Shown piece after piece: positions 12,101 to 22,528 of a stretch of 64,000 nt of DNA. Each line of letters opens with the position of its first letter. The stretch's first letter is position 1. The notes under the pieces are model-generated. The model was not told where the DNA came from, ran no database searches, and was given only the letters and a program-made list of their open reading frames with translations. This stretch comes from Leptasterias polaris (Eukaryota; Echinodermata; Asteroidea; Forcipulatida; Asteriidae): positions 3,868,001 to 3,932,000 of the forward strand of contig JAZGTN010000027.1 of the NCBI GenBank assembly GCA_037783415.1, in the 5' to 3' direction. The position numbers were made by a program, and so were the translations under genes.

Positions 12101-14728
12101 TATAATTTTTATGAGAATTCTTGCCTTTATCAGTGAGAGAAATTTTAAAACATTGATGATGATAGTTTCTATGCACCTGTCAAAATATTACTGACAATAT
12201 TAGTTTATTTAAAAAAACTGCTGTCTTTTCATCTTGCAGGTTGGTCCTCTTTATGGAAGAAGGATGATGGGGGGATACCTAAGAGCGCAAGGAATAGCTG
12301 TTAGTCATGACAGAGTAAAAAGATCACTTCAGAGACTGGATCCTAGAAACTATGAAATCAGGCGCACCGATGCAGGTGACCGGACAAATCCTAGACTTTA
12401 CACAGCAAACTACTATGGCCACAAAATCCACATGGATCAGAATGAAAAGATTGCCATGTATGGTGTAACACACGTCTGTGCAAGAGATGGTTACAGTGGC
12501 AGAATCGTCGACCTGATTACCATCCCTTGTAAATGCAACTTCAAAATTGTTGAAGAACTGTTCAGGTAAGTTTGAAATTAACAAGTTGTTAGATCTTACA
12601 AAATCTCAATGGTATCTTTTAACTAACTAATTCCAATTAATATATATATATTTTGTTTCATTCAGTGTCGCTAAGGAAAGTTTATAACAGACTACAGGAA
12701 AATAGCTAATATAAATCATTTTTTATAACAAATCAAAGTTATATGTATTATTGTTAACGCTAGAAGAAAGCTTACTTTTTTCCCTTTTATTAAAAAAATC
12801 ATTGTTATCCTTGTCTTTGAATTTTGATTATTGATCATAGCTGCACAAAAGCTTCCTGTATTTTAATATTTAATAAAAGAAGTGCTGTTTACAAGTTGAA
12901 GAAGTTCTAGGCCCACTAGGGTTAACAAAATAAGACGGTTATTGGTTTTGTGCATATTTTCTTGCCAACCATCAGTTTATGTACATTGTTCTACAGGCCA
13001 TTGTTGTTGCGAGAAGGTGTATGGACCCAACTCCGTGTTGACCAAGGAACTGAATTTGTGTTAGCAACCTTCATTCAAGACTGTCTTGCAAGACATCGTC
13101 CAGAGCAGAATTGCCCTCCCTGGGTTGCAACATCATCAGTGCACGTGAGTGTTTTGGTAGCTAATTTTGGATTGAACAAAAAAAAATTGAAAAGAGCGGA
13201 TTTGATCCTGCGACCTCCAGATTAACATAGGCTTCAGAAGTAAATTGTAATGTGGCACGCTGAGTGGAAAAAATATGGATGAAAATAAAAGAATTTCTGG
13301 GCGCAGAGTGCATTTATGAGGCCTGATTTATTTTTGGCCTGAAAAGTTTTGAATTTGAATGTTAAAAACATTAAATGAAAAAAAATACATAGGCCTATTT
13401 AGTTTGAACCCCCAAACAAGCCGAAATTGGTATTGAAAAAGGAGAAAGAAAAACACTTGGATCCAAACTCAAACAAACTGTTGCCATGGTAGCAGCTGAC
13501 CCTGATAAGAAATATTTGTTTCTTAATTTGACCTAGATGAATATTGGGGAAAAGTCGGTTAATTGTGATACAATGATCAGATGTAGCTTCAAACAGTTAA
13601 GGGCAAAAATATGTAAGTTGCTACCCCCCCCCCCCCCCCCCCCCGTCCTGATAGGGTTAAAAACAAATAAAACAGTGTACATTTTGTGCATCACTTCTAA
13701 ATAAACATCTTTACTACTAATTTTACTTCAGAACCTGCGCATTGAACGGATCTGGCCAGAAGTTAACCAACGAGTAAATTATCCATTGAAGCGCATAGTA
13801 GTCACTATGCATGAACAAGGAATGATTCACATGCAAGATGATGTAGAGAAGTTCTGTGTCTCCATGGTTCTCATTCAAGTGGCTAAGATTGGAACTCGCC
13901 GATTTGTATTAAGCTGGAACAACCATAATATGAAAGGTAAATGTACATCGGTATAGAAAATAATGATGATAGAATAGTGTACATTTATAATGTCGACATG
14001 CCTGTCATAAATGACACTCCTGGCACCAAATTATCCAATTATGTGGATCCCTGTGAAGAATGATTTTAAAGCAACCATAAAAACAAGAGGTGTTCGTGCT
14101 TGTATTGCACAAACACCTAATTATGGTGTTCAATATCTGCCATCTCGTGTCAGGTAATTTGATACACTGTGTTTATTTACATTGATGTATTCTGCCCAGG
14201 CGGTTACAAGGTGGGGTGGTGCATATTGTTGCTAGACCATGCAATAAACACCAGTGGCATGCTTACACTTCCCAAAACTAAATTTCCATATATTTGTCTG
14301 ACACTTGGATGTATTAAATGGAATAGACACTCACCTGTGTCTAAAATGATGGTTTACTACCCCCCACTAAAATAATGAATACATAAAGGTGTATAACATG
14401 TTACGCTCTCTTATTTACAGTGTCTGTTGGTCGACCAGGTGCAACTGGAACACCTGAACAGTGTTATCAGCGAAATAATCAAGCTGCATCTATCAGACAT
14501 ATTCATGTTCCGACCACAGAAGAACTTATTAACCTGTATCAACAAAATGGAGGGCGAATTGAAAGCTCGGGTAAATTTGGCTGGGACCCTCTCGGCGAAG
14601 ACATTCAGCTTGTAGAGGAGCGTCAACAAAGATTGGACCGCAACTTCCCATCATATGAGCAATGTTTCAATGCTGCTGTGCACGGTGTCCAGCAACCGCT
14701 TCAACAACTCATTGTTGGTGAAATGTAA
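9121..14728 (+). CDS. IS3-like DDE integrase/transposase gene, five exons
   Basis: Exon 1 is 9121-9335 (ATG at 9121). Exons 2-5 are 12240-12565, 12997-13144, 13732-13936 and 14421-14728 (TAA), all with AG/GT borders. Exons 2-5 join in frame. Exon 1 encodes a helix-turn-helix-like N-terminus (SYADISRSLRHRFP). Exon 2 opens with VGPLYGRRMMGGYLRAQGI, like the HTH_21 region of IS3 OrfB proteins. The rve fold shows D in HMDQN (exon 2), D in RVDQG (exon 3) and E in NLRIERIWPEVN (exon 4), spaced D-57-D-38-E, as in IS3 and retroviral integrases. The C-terminus has SWNNHN and a PLGED segment. The catalytic triad is intact, so the enzyme may be active. Exon 1 ends in phase 2 but exon 2 begins in phase 0, so an exon is missing from view or a one-base error exists. 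A domesticated integrase gene is an alternative. Confidence 0.8.
9452..9798 (+). repeat. 5' LTR
   Basis: TG...CA ends. A TATA box TATAAATA lies at 9532-9539 and a polyadenylation signal AATAAA at 9696-9701, giving the U3-R-U5 order expected of a functional LTR. Matches 11323-11669 over the whole length. Confidence 0.93.
9532..9539 (+). promoter_or_regulatory. TATA box of the LTR
   Basis: TATAAATA, placed about 160 bp before the AATAAA of the same LTR. The 3' LTR carries the same box. Confidence 0.6.
9800..9817 (+). other. Primer-binding site, tRNA-Leu type
   Basis: TGGTGGCAGCGGTGGGAT, one base after the 5' LTR. Its complement ends in CCCACCGCTGCCACCA, which I recognise as the 3' end of animal tRNA-Leu(AAG) with its CCA. 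The gag element at 49364 uses a similar site. Confidence 0.8.
9855..10646 (+). CDS. LTR element ORF1, 263 aa, unrecognised
   Basis: First ORF after the primer site. The N-terminal ~80 residues look globular and helical (DIVDAIFGLMSDIRELEASL). The remainder is low in structure and rich in P, S and T. No gag, zinc-knuckle or enzyme motif is visible. It overlaps ORF2 by ATGA (stop 10644-10646, ATG 10643-10645), an arrangement typical of coupled re-initiation. It may be a gag remnant or a specific protein of this family. ORFs on the opposite strand here are shadows. Confidence 0.5.
   Translation: MTTRYTSSADIVDAIFGLMSDIRELEASLARQIFESAISSPEYGKNPWDTKPVVDAYHRRCFEKTIANLEATWSSGDLAISEDQSAGKCHANPSRGPVAGADVGLCCVDAETTSREAVASGECPTVDVVPSPSILPCMAFAVGIAVRGCDGFSSPDPAALSLNSTSTPPPLWKASTTHTVPSLWTAPPVQLASPEHAALIINQQTDRTKTMTLNNQLQDTGVGLHVQVTAAQLERQFPPAKAAPPEQARAPTDPRMHDDEGYG
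10643..11257 (+). CDS. LTR element ORF2, 204 aa, repeat protein
   Basis: Overlaps ORF1 by four bases. Residues ~70-115 are 24-bp tandem repeats encoding units like AGTTDRGS (10855-10990). After this comes a helical segment (LHGLSHRLKTLKLEEHIINN) and a hydrophobic stretch (IVLLLLNKEM). No polymerase, protease or integrase motif. Function unknown. It may be expressed by re-initiation after ORF1, or it may be a chance open frame in a repeat. Confidence 0.4.
   Translation: MMQDASQMTRPRVQEVPPKTGYLLVRGASTAGYPPVHDAPLKKAAEDRVSAGAGCTKDRVTTGAGGTTNMGPAGTTDGGPAGTTDRGSAGTNDRGSAGTKDSGGSAGTTDRGSARGSTEQNMSSVRLHGLSHRLKTLKLEEHIINNDWREVLSWMDIVLLLLNKEMRLWVSPPIVVSLVDSGSPNWGPESTLIIIPGETPTSYK
11306..11322 (+). other. 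Polypurine tract
   Basis: AACTAAGGAGGGAGTGA immediately before the 3' LTR, where plus-strand priming is expected. Confidence 0.65.
11323..11669 (+). repeat. 3' LTR
   Basis: Same length and, by reading, the same sequence as 9452-9798, followed by the ATAC target duplication. Confidence 0.93.
11670..12239 (+). other. Remainder of integrase intron 1
   Basis: AT-rich sequence ending in a polypyrimidine tract and TTGCAG at 12239. No open frame or repeat recognised. It would have to hold any missing exon that repairs the exon 1/exon 2 phase. Confidence 0.5.
13622..13644. repeat. Poly-C run in intron 3
   Basis: About 21 C residues in the intron between 13144 and 13732. Likely unstable in replication and in sequencing. 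Confidence 0.85.
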
Positions 14729-14740
14729 TTAACTCTATAC

Positions 14741-15815
14741 TATGGTGTTCCATATGTGCCACTCCTTTCCGTCGCCTTTTCAATTTTGTCCGTCGCCTTT
14801 TCAATTTTTCCATCGTGGGTCCACGTGACTACCAGGTGATTATCACATGACTCCAAAGGAAATTCGACCTTTGGGAGGCATACCGCTGTTGCCAAAATGT
14901 ATACGTTGCTTCATCCACAGTCGAGACCAGATAGCTATGGGGCGCCGTTTGTCAATTAGTTGTTTAGCGTATTTTTGACGTGTTTTTACCATGGTTTGTA
15001 ATAATTAGATGTAAACCATAGAAAGTGCTGTCAATTTATTTTGTGGTTTACATACAATCAAAGTTTATAAATTATGGTTTATAAACCATGAAAATTGAAG
15101 CTTCATAAAACATGGTTTATAAACCATAACAAACGTGTGTTCACAAATCATGTTTATAAACCATGATTTGTAAACCATGTTTTGATGCTTAAATTTGTAT
15201 GGTTTATAAACCATGTTTTGAAGGCGCTTAAATTTTCATGGTTTATAAACCATGTTTTGAAGGTGCTTAAATGTTCATGGTTTATAAACCATGATTTGTA
15301 AACCATATGTTTTATGATGCTTAAATTGTTATGGTTTATAAACCATGTTTTATGATGATTAAATTTTCATGGTTTATAAACCATAATTTATAAGCTTTGA
15401 TTGTAAATTTATGGTATGTAAACCACAAAATAAATTGACAGCACTTTCTATGGTTTACATCTAATTATTACAAACCATGGTAAAAACACGTCAAAAATAC
15501 GCTAAACAATTAATTGACAAACGGCGCCCCATAGCTATCTGGTCTCGACTGTGGATGAAGCAACGTATACATTTTGGCAACAGCGGTATGCCTCCCAAAG
15601 GTCGAATTTCCTTTGGAGTCATGTGATAATCACCTGGTAGTCACGTGGACCCACGATGAAAAAAATGAAAAGGCGACGGACAAAATTGAAAAGGCGACGG
15701 AAAAGAATTGACTAAGGCGACGGACAAAAATTGAAAAGGCGACGGAAAAAATTGAAAAGGCGACGGACAAAATTGAAAAGGCGACGGAAAGGAGTGGCAC
15801 ATATGGAACACCATA
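14741..15815. mobile_element. Foldback (palindromic) element, 1,075 bp
   Basis: The two ends are long inverted copies (about 14741-15050 against 15420-15815) opening TATGGTGTTCCATATGTGCC. The 6-bp flank CTATAC is present on both sides (14735-14740 and 15816-15821). The arms contain a minisatellite based on CCGTCGCCTTTTCAATTTT, with 2 copies on the left and about 6 on the right. The centre is a set of small palindromes. No coding sequence, so it moves, if at all, with a transposase from elsewhere. It lies 12 bp after the stop codon of the integrase gene and would form a giant hairpin in its 3' UTR. Confidence 0.92.
15060..15400. repeat. Array of ATGGTTTATAAACCAT palindromes
   Basis: The 16-bp perfect palindrome ATGGTTTATAAACCAT and close variants recur at ~45-bp spacing, separated by spacers such as GTTTTGAAGGCGCTTAAATT. 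The array is the loop region of the foldback element and is itself able to form multiple cruciforms. Confidence 0.9.
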
Positions 15816-15821
15816 CTATAC

Positions 15822-16950
15822 TTCAAACCACTTAAAACAGTGATAACACCAGGTTTAACAGTCTTTGATTTACGGTGTCTAAATTATCAGAAAATATGTA
15901 CTCACTTGATCAGCATGCACCCCTCTAATCCTCACATGGCAGTCATATGTATGTTTTTTTTTCTTTGGGTTTTTGTTATCAGGAAAAATACAGCAGACTA
16001 GTTTATAACAAAATATGTTTCGTCTCACTCCACTCCCAAAGCTCAGATTACTGAGAGCTGCCATTTACTCATTTTGTGAACTTTGTAAATTAAAGGGAAA
16101 TGAACATGCTTTAAAAGATAATATTATGCTTCCAATGTTGTCAGTGTTTGTGTCTGTTCCACCCCCAACCACTTTTAAAGTAATTTTACCTATTGATGTT
16201 GTCATTTAACACTGCTCTCCATTACAAATCATTAATACCAAAATTGTGTTGCATCACAGAATTGTTAATGTTGTCAATATTTACGACTTTACTTAAGTAG
16301 CCAACATGCCCCCAACTCTCAATTTGAAAATAATGAAATCCTGTAGCCAGATGCCTAGGTTTTCTATTTGACTGAAAGTGCATTTGACTGTGTATGTGAA
16401 CAATAAATGAGTAATGGCACATGCAGATTTGGTCTAAAAGACTCATTCACTTCCATGAAATTGCTTAATGATTTTGAGGTTCAACAAAATCTGCACCCCA
16501 CCAACCCAGTTCAACTTTGAGCAGTGGGTTGTATTTGAATACAACTACCTTTCAAAATTAAGATGAGCGACAAGCTAATAAAATCCAAAGCAATAACAAG
16601 ATTAAAAAAGCGAGCTAGTCAGTGTAACAATTTATTAATGTTTTTATCAGAAAAAACGAAATGTTTGTTCAAAATATAAAAGCACAAAACCAATAACACA
16701 ATCTGTTGAAATTCTAATTAACACTTAACGGTTTAACAATATCTAAGAACCAAAGACAAATCTTTTTCAGTATGGGAATACTGCAGCAGTACTCTTAAGT
16801 TCTAACAAAATATTAAAGGGGCATGTTGCCTCCAGATCGGGCTATAGCCCGACTCTTCTCAGTATCTCAATGGTTTGGTTTCATTTTGTTTGCTCTATTG
16901 AAAAGTGTAAATAAAATTGAAAAAAATAAATTTCACCCACATCATGAATA
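15822..16950. other. No gene recognised
   Basis: AT-rich sequence with only short open frames. TTAAAGGGGCATGTTGCCTCC at about 16814 resembles the end of the TTAA MITE at 30908, so a remnant may be present. Nothing else identified. Confidence 0.5.
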
Positions 16951-16954
16951 CAGC

Positions 16955-17345
16955 TTTGAAATAAATAAAAAAGTTCCATGAACAACAAAATAAACCCCTT
17001 CTTCAAAACCACTGCTGGTGGTAAAAGAACTTTAAAATGTTCCCCTATTAAATAAAGTAGAACATTACCATACATAATTTTTTTAAACACCTTCTTCAAA
17101 ACCACTACTGGTGGTAACAGAACTTTGCCAGTTTCCCCTCTTAAATCAAACAGAAAATAAACATTCATACAAAATCACCACCTTCTTGTAAACCACGGCT
17201 TGTGGTGAAAGAACTTAACCATTTTCCCCTTCTAAATCATATGCTCAAATCAAGCAGAAAATAAACATTCATACAAAATCACCACCATCTTGTAAACCAC
17301 TGCTTGTGGTGAAAGAACTTCTAACTATTTTTCACTCTTAAGTCA
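16955..17345. repeat. Four ~105-120-bp tandem repeats
   Basis: Units with TTCTTCAAAACCACTGCTGGTGGT or TCTTGTAAACCAC-GCTTGTGGT, then AAAGAACTT and a TTTCCCC-TTAAATCA stretch. Each unit carries an ACCAC-N5-GTGGT dyad. The units have diverged, so the array is old. Confidence 0.75.
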
Positions 17346-17767
17346 AGCAGGCCGCCTCCAAACAGTACCATAAGAGCCTCACCATACACTAAATACTTGG
17401 AGAACCATGCCAGTTGAACAAATAAAAAATAGCCTTACATGATCAAGCTTTAAAAAACCAAGCAACTCACAAACAGCACTGGTTATTATACAAGATAATG
17501 TTCTCACCAATATTTTAAAATAAAACTCACAATCGTGGTATGTTGGGGAGCCCTTAAAGTTGTCCATAGTTTTTAATCAAAATTAAAACCTGAATTTCCT
17601 GTATGGATTGAAGCTTTTTTTTCTACGAAGTGACCCTACCATGTATCCTAATTGATTGATGCAGAGAAATCAGTAAATATTAAAAGTCATCACCTGGAGA
17701 CCGAGTTACAATGCAAGTATGCACACTATTTTAAACATGGATTTAATACCTTGTATATGGCAAACGA

Positions 17768-18055
17768 AGGCAGGGTGTACTTTTGGTAATTACTCCACAA
17801 GTTAATGACCATACAAACATACTTGGTAAAGAGCACTGGAGAGCTGTTGATAATTGTTATAAATGACCCCTTATAATTTGAAACAAAAGAAAAAGTATAG
17901 TTTAAGAGAAAGAAGTAACTTTTCACCAACAAATTTGAATCTGAGAAAGGTTTCAGGCATGGAGCCTTTCTCAGGCGTCTGAAAGTACACATTTTATGCT
18001 ACAAGGGTGTGTTTTTCTTTCATACACCAAGTGATCGGATGCTGGTCTGTGACTA
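17768..18055. repeat. Diverged copy of the 21025-type MITE
   Basis: Contains CTTTTGGTAATTACTC, CATACTTGGTAAAGAGCACTGGAGAGCTGTTGATAATTGT, AAGGGTGT-TTTTTCTTTCAT and CACCAAGTGA in the same order as the piggyBac-like MITE at 21025-21372. The ends and flanking TTAA sites have decayed. Confidence 0.6.
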
Positions 18056-18179
18056 AAAAAAATATACCCTGCCTTTATTTAACAATGGGGGGTGGGGGGG
18101 GGGGGTCATAATATTTGAAGACATCCCAAGGATGGGCCCTGAAGCCTGCACACTGAGACTACCCCCCCCCCCCCAAATA

Positions 18180-18540
18180 ATATATAATAATTTTAACAAA
18201 ATGAAAATTTAATAAATGTAGTGGCCTGTGCATTATTTTTTACTTTATGACCCTTTTATATGACTTGTGATTGTTTGTATTTTTACATGTTCTTACATGT
18301 TACCATTGTACCAGAGAGATGCAGGAAATCTATAATTCCACAACTTGCTCAAATCTTATAGTTTTTATGAAGGGTTTGGTTTAATTTTGTACTTTTTACT
18401 TTAATGCCCTTCAATATGTGATTGTTTATATTTTTTACATGTGCTTATATTTTTATCATTGTTAAGTGACCCTTTCAGCTACTGCTGCTGGTAATTTGGT
18501 TTGTAAATATACCAATAAATAAATAAAAACACTAAAAAAA
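18180..18540 (+). repeat. Possible LINE 3' tail
   Basis: Ends in TTTGGTTTGTAAATATACCA followed by AATAAATAAATAAA, the form of a CR1-like 3' UTR with a short simple repeat tail. No coding part is left. Confidence 0.35.
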
Positions 18541-18870
18541 TTAAAAATTAAAATAAATTATGCAGTTGAGCAAGATGAGTTCTGAATATGCTTAATTTAC
18601 AGCCAAGAATGTTTTAAGTACTGATATTAAGCTTCCAATTCATACACAAAACTGCTTGCAATGATTTTGATTAAATCCAATTTTCAGGGATCCTTGTTAT
18701 CTCAAAACAATAAATAGGCCTATGCATTATGAAATTCCAAGTGTCGACGTCACTTCTTCATATACAATTCAAATAATTTAACTCAAGTTTGTTTTCAAGT
18801 TTTCTGGGCTCCCCAACTACACTGCTTTTTGGGTCGACTTTGACTGATTGCTTATAATATAATAGCTAAT

Positions 18871-19004
18871 GTACGGAGCCCCTAAGGGGACAGGTAAAAA
18901 AATGTGAAAGGTAAAAAAAATATCAAAATTATTTCGTTCCCTCAAAATAGTATTTGTTTTACCTTTTTAACTTCTTAATTACCTGCCCTTTAGGGGCTCC
19001 GTAC
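18871..19004. mobile_element. Short MITE with 4-bp TAAT duplication
   Basis: 134 bp with terminal inverted repeats GTACGGAGCCCCTAA / TTAGGGGCTCCGTAC and inner GGCAGGTAA. TAAT flanks it on both sides (18867-18870 and 19005-19008). Non-coding. It lies downstream of the RING-like gene. Confidence 0.85.
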
Positions 19005-19105
19005 TAATGGAACAAAGTTAAGATTTAAAAAAACTGTTAGGATGGTCGGTTATTGGAAGTACAAAATGCACTTTTAGTTATTTCAAAAGCTTTCTTTTAA
19101 CATAA

Positions 19106-19111
19106 TTTATT
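19106..19111 (-). terminator. Polyadenylation signal overlapping a stop codon
   Basis: On the minus strand the stop TAA (19112-19110) and the signal AATAAA (19111-19106) share bases, so the RING-like gene has almost no 3' UTR before its signal. Confidence 0.6.
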
Positions 19112-22100
19112 AAACACTTGGTAGCTCTATACCAGCAAGTTGAAACACCCCTCGAATTGGAGGCATTTCAACAAACAAACCCATGGGATAATCCTCTGGT
19201 AAGGCTCTACACAACAAACAAGCCTGGTCGTCAGAACATTTGGTGATGCATTTCGAACAGCCTGCAACATTCAAACAGCATCTTGTCACAAAAATTGGTG
19301 GGGTACTCGTGTCAAAACATATTTTGCACTTAAATAGTGTTGCAAGATCATTCTTGATAGATTTTGATCTCGACAACTCTAACACAAGTTCTTCAACCTT
19401 TGAAATTTTGTTGGACAAAGTTTCAAGACTTGTGTGTGCTTGACAGTCTTGCTGTGCTGTTACAGACTCATCTGAGGATGAAGAAGATAACTGGACTGTT
19501 GGAAGGTTTAGTTTCTTTCTCTTGAGGTTCACCCAGTCATTAGTCTTTACAGCCTTTATCTTTCTGTTTGTTCCCCAATATGCTCGTCCTGTGTGAATGA
19601 CAAACAAAATCACGTTAAGGATCTATGAATACTATTTAATGTTTAAAATAATTTCCATACTACATATGATGCCAGTGCAACATATGAAATGGGAACGTTG
19701 CAGATCTCTAGTAAAAAATGCCTTCAGGTTGTTAGCAATAATTCAACTCATTCATCAATTTCAGAAAGATTATAAAAATGCTTTTGGATGATTTGATAAC
19801 CTCTCCATACCGGCTAATTTATGTGACATGCATGATAACGAAACAAAATTGGATTCATACAAATCAATTAATACAACAATATTTCTGAGGATTAAAAATA
19901 AACAGTGCAAGTTTGGCAAGTTTTAAAACTTGTTAACAGGCCAAACATGTGGATACCCAAAATACTTGCATATAGTCTATTTATCTGTATCTATCATTTC
20001 ACAAAAAATCCTTAAGACTACTTTGCCTCTTCTACACCTTTTTAAATTAATAATAATTTTCAGGACACTGATGATTGTATACACAAACATCATCTTGTGA
20101 AACTTTATAGCCTATCGGCTAATACAATTTGGAATGAATAAAACGACAGATTTACAAATTGTGGATATTAATTTTCAATTCTAATTTTAGAGTGAAAAAG
20201 AAAATTTAACTAGAATGAGATTCGAACATGTGACCTCTGATTAACGTGCAGCCTAAGATAAGAGATTAACTGTTATACAAACCTTTCGTAGCAGTTGTCT
20301 TCTCTATTTCTAAACCTTTAGAGTCAAGCAAAGTGATTGCCCCTTCACTCTTTGATGCTTTGAAGTGTTCAGACTCTGCTATCAGCAGCCTTTTTATGAC
20401 ACTGGTCGTGGCATTGTCATCTAATATGAGGGTAGTAGATTTACTCTCACTGAGGAAACCCTTCGAGTTTACTTGGCAGATAGTGAAGTTTTTCGTAAAT
20501 GTACCACGTGGTGCTGGTAGACCCTCAGTACCAGTCACAGATGTCGACGCTGAGGAACCTATACAAAACCATAATGAAACTATATTGGTGAGGATCAGAC
20601 TAAGCAATTTTGTTCTGCTGGTCTGACTATAGCAATGTCCTAAACTGTTTGAAACTCTAAAATGAAATAATGACAACACACTCAAACAGCAAATGGCAGA
20701 TATTTGTTTGCAGCTTGTTTTTTGAGTAGTTGAACCACACTTACTCCTCTCGGCCCAATGCCGGGGTATATGTTAAAATCTTAATGTTGTTACATAACAT
20801 CTGCAATTAGTTCAAACTGTTTGTTTGCTCAAGATGAAGCAATACCATTTTGTTTTCATTTTGTTTTGTTTAGTTATCAAAAAGGGGGTCATTGTCAAGG
20901 CTTTCCTAACACAATGTTATCATTAGGCTTATATAATTATACATATTTTGCTCTAACGTTTAAACATGTCCCAGAGACAAATGCATGTATCACGTATACA
21001 CCACAAGGGAATACTTACACTTAAAGGCACTGTACACGTTTGGTAATTACTCAAAATATATATTAGCATAAAAATTTACTTGGTAACGAGCAACGGAGAG
21101 CTGTTGATAGTATAAAACATTGTGAGAAACGGCTCCCTCTGAAGTAACGTAGGTTTTGAGAAAGAGGTAATTTCTCACTAAAATAATAAAAGACTTCTGT
21201 CCAGAAGCCTTTTATTCCTATCTGAAAGCACACTAATTTGTACAACAAGGGTGTTTTTTCTTTCATCATTTTCTCGCAACTTCAATGACCAGGCTTGTTA
21301 TTTTATGCATATGTTGGGATACACCAAGTGAGAAAACTGGTCTTTGACAATTACAAAATGTGTTCAGTGCCTTTAAAGGCATTGTATACTTTTGGTAACA
21401 GCTCAAAATCAGTGTCCACATTTTGTGTGATTCAACATTTATACATGAACAAACAAACCTGTGAAAGTTTGAGCTCAATTGGTCATCGAGGTCACGAGAA
21501 AATATTGAAAAGAGACCTTATGTGTTTTCTGTTTTTCAAACATCGAGTTTATTATCGCGCGAGATAAAAACTATTGTTTTACTCATTTCGATCTTACCAA
21601 TAGTGTACAGGGCCTTTAAGTTAAAGTTACAAACGAATCCCAATGGGACCACTTGGTTATGATGAGGAAAGGAGTGGTAAGCTTAACATAGACATGTTTT
21701 TCAATATAGAGAAAAGGAGACTAAAAAACGGTCTCAAATGGAACATCAGATAGTTTACATTTTATTTTGAAGGAATTTTATTTTATTTTATTTTTGTCCA
21801 CAACAAAATAATGACATAAATACACCAATTACTGGATGGCTCAAAATATTATTGTCATTGAGTGAAAGTTATGAAAGATAAATACTTGACAAATTGCAAT
21901 CAATTTTGGAAATTAAATGCACAAATCAAATCAAAATAAGAACTAAAAAGTTTTGGGAAAAGAAGGGACCATACTTAGTCATAATCAAAACCCATCATTA
22001 GATCACGCAATCAGTGGGGCAGGTGCCAACGGTCATACATTGACAATGACAGCAAATTAACAAGTTGCAGGGAAATAGGGTAAAAATGATATTTTTTATT

Positions 22101-22528
22101 TGTCATTTGCCATTGAAAGTGTGAAAAGAGTGGCGATTGACACGTTGAATAAAGCTATGTAACATTATAACTACATTTCTATACATACCTGGGTATTGGG
22201 TAGTTGATGAGGATCTTGCCATCGAGTCATGGCCTATCCGTGATTTATGCTGGCCACGGCGGCGTTTTGAAGGCCCTTCACGATCTCCCGCTGTCGCACC
22301 GGTGATGCTTGCTAAGTAAAACGGGTTACTCATCTTGTCCGTAGTCGCCGGCATGTCATCGCCCGTGATCTTCCAGGTGAGAAAACTATCCAGAGAGGGG
22401 AATCCCCCTCTTTCGTCGGGTACTACAACCGAATCATCTGACCCATACAGAACGATGGTTTCGGGGAAAATTTTGAAAATTTTCCCGAGGGTTACACTTT
22501 TCATTTGTGAAGATTTTAACTTTAGCAT
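19110..22528 (-). CDS. RING-like Cys-rich protein gene, three exons
   Basis: Exons on the minus strand are 22528-22189, 20558-20283 and 19588-19110, with AG/GT borders and matching phases (phase 1 at both joins). Together they encode about 364 aa from the first in-frame ATG (22528). An upstream exon may add a few residues, since the frame stays open to 22570. The N-terminus (LGKIFKIFPETIVLYGSDDS) is a compact domain I do not recognise. It is followed by a basic RRRGQHKSR, a possible nuclear signal. The last exon has an amphipathic helix (LSNKISKVEELVLELSR) and eight cysteines: CKIC, CC, CSKC and CLLC. This pattern suggests a RING/U-box-like E3 or DNA-binding zinc fold. The gene is convergent with the integrase gene and flanked by the same repeats, so I infer it is a second gene of the same large transposon. 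Confidence 0.7.
21025..21372. mobile_element. PiggyBac-like MITE, copy 1
   Basis: Ends AGGCACTGTACAC... and ...TGTTCAGTGCCT are inverted, and TTAA lies on each side (21021-21024 and 21373-21376), the insertion mark of piggyBac transposases. Inside intron 1 of the RING-like gene. The family is familiar to me from echinoderm genomes. Confidence 0.85.
21377..21615. mobile_element. PiggyBac-like MITE, copy 2, abutting copy 1
   Basis: AGGCATTGTATAC... to ...GTACAGGGCCT, then TTAA at 21616-21619. Shares the middle TTAA with copy 1 and is shorter inside. Either a second insertion into the TTAA of the first or an internal duplication. Confidence 0.8.

Noticed and set aside
15060..15400. CRISPR-like repeat-spacer pattern
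   Set aside because: The window is eukaryotic, the repeats are full palindromes in the loop of a foldback element, and the spacers are related to each other.
15641..15826. Minus-strand frame with FPSPFQF repeats
   Set aside because: Produced by the CCGTCGCCTTTTCAATTTT minisatellite in the foldback arm.
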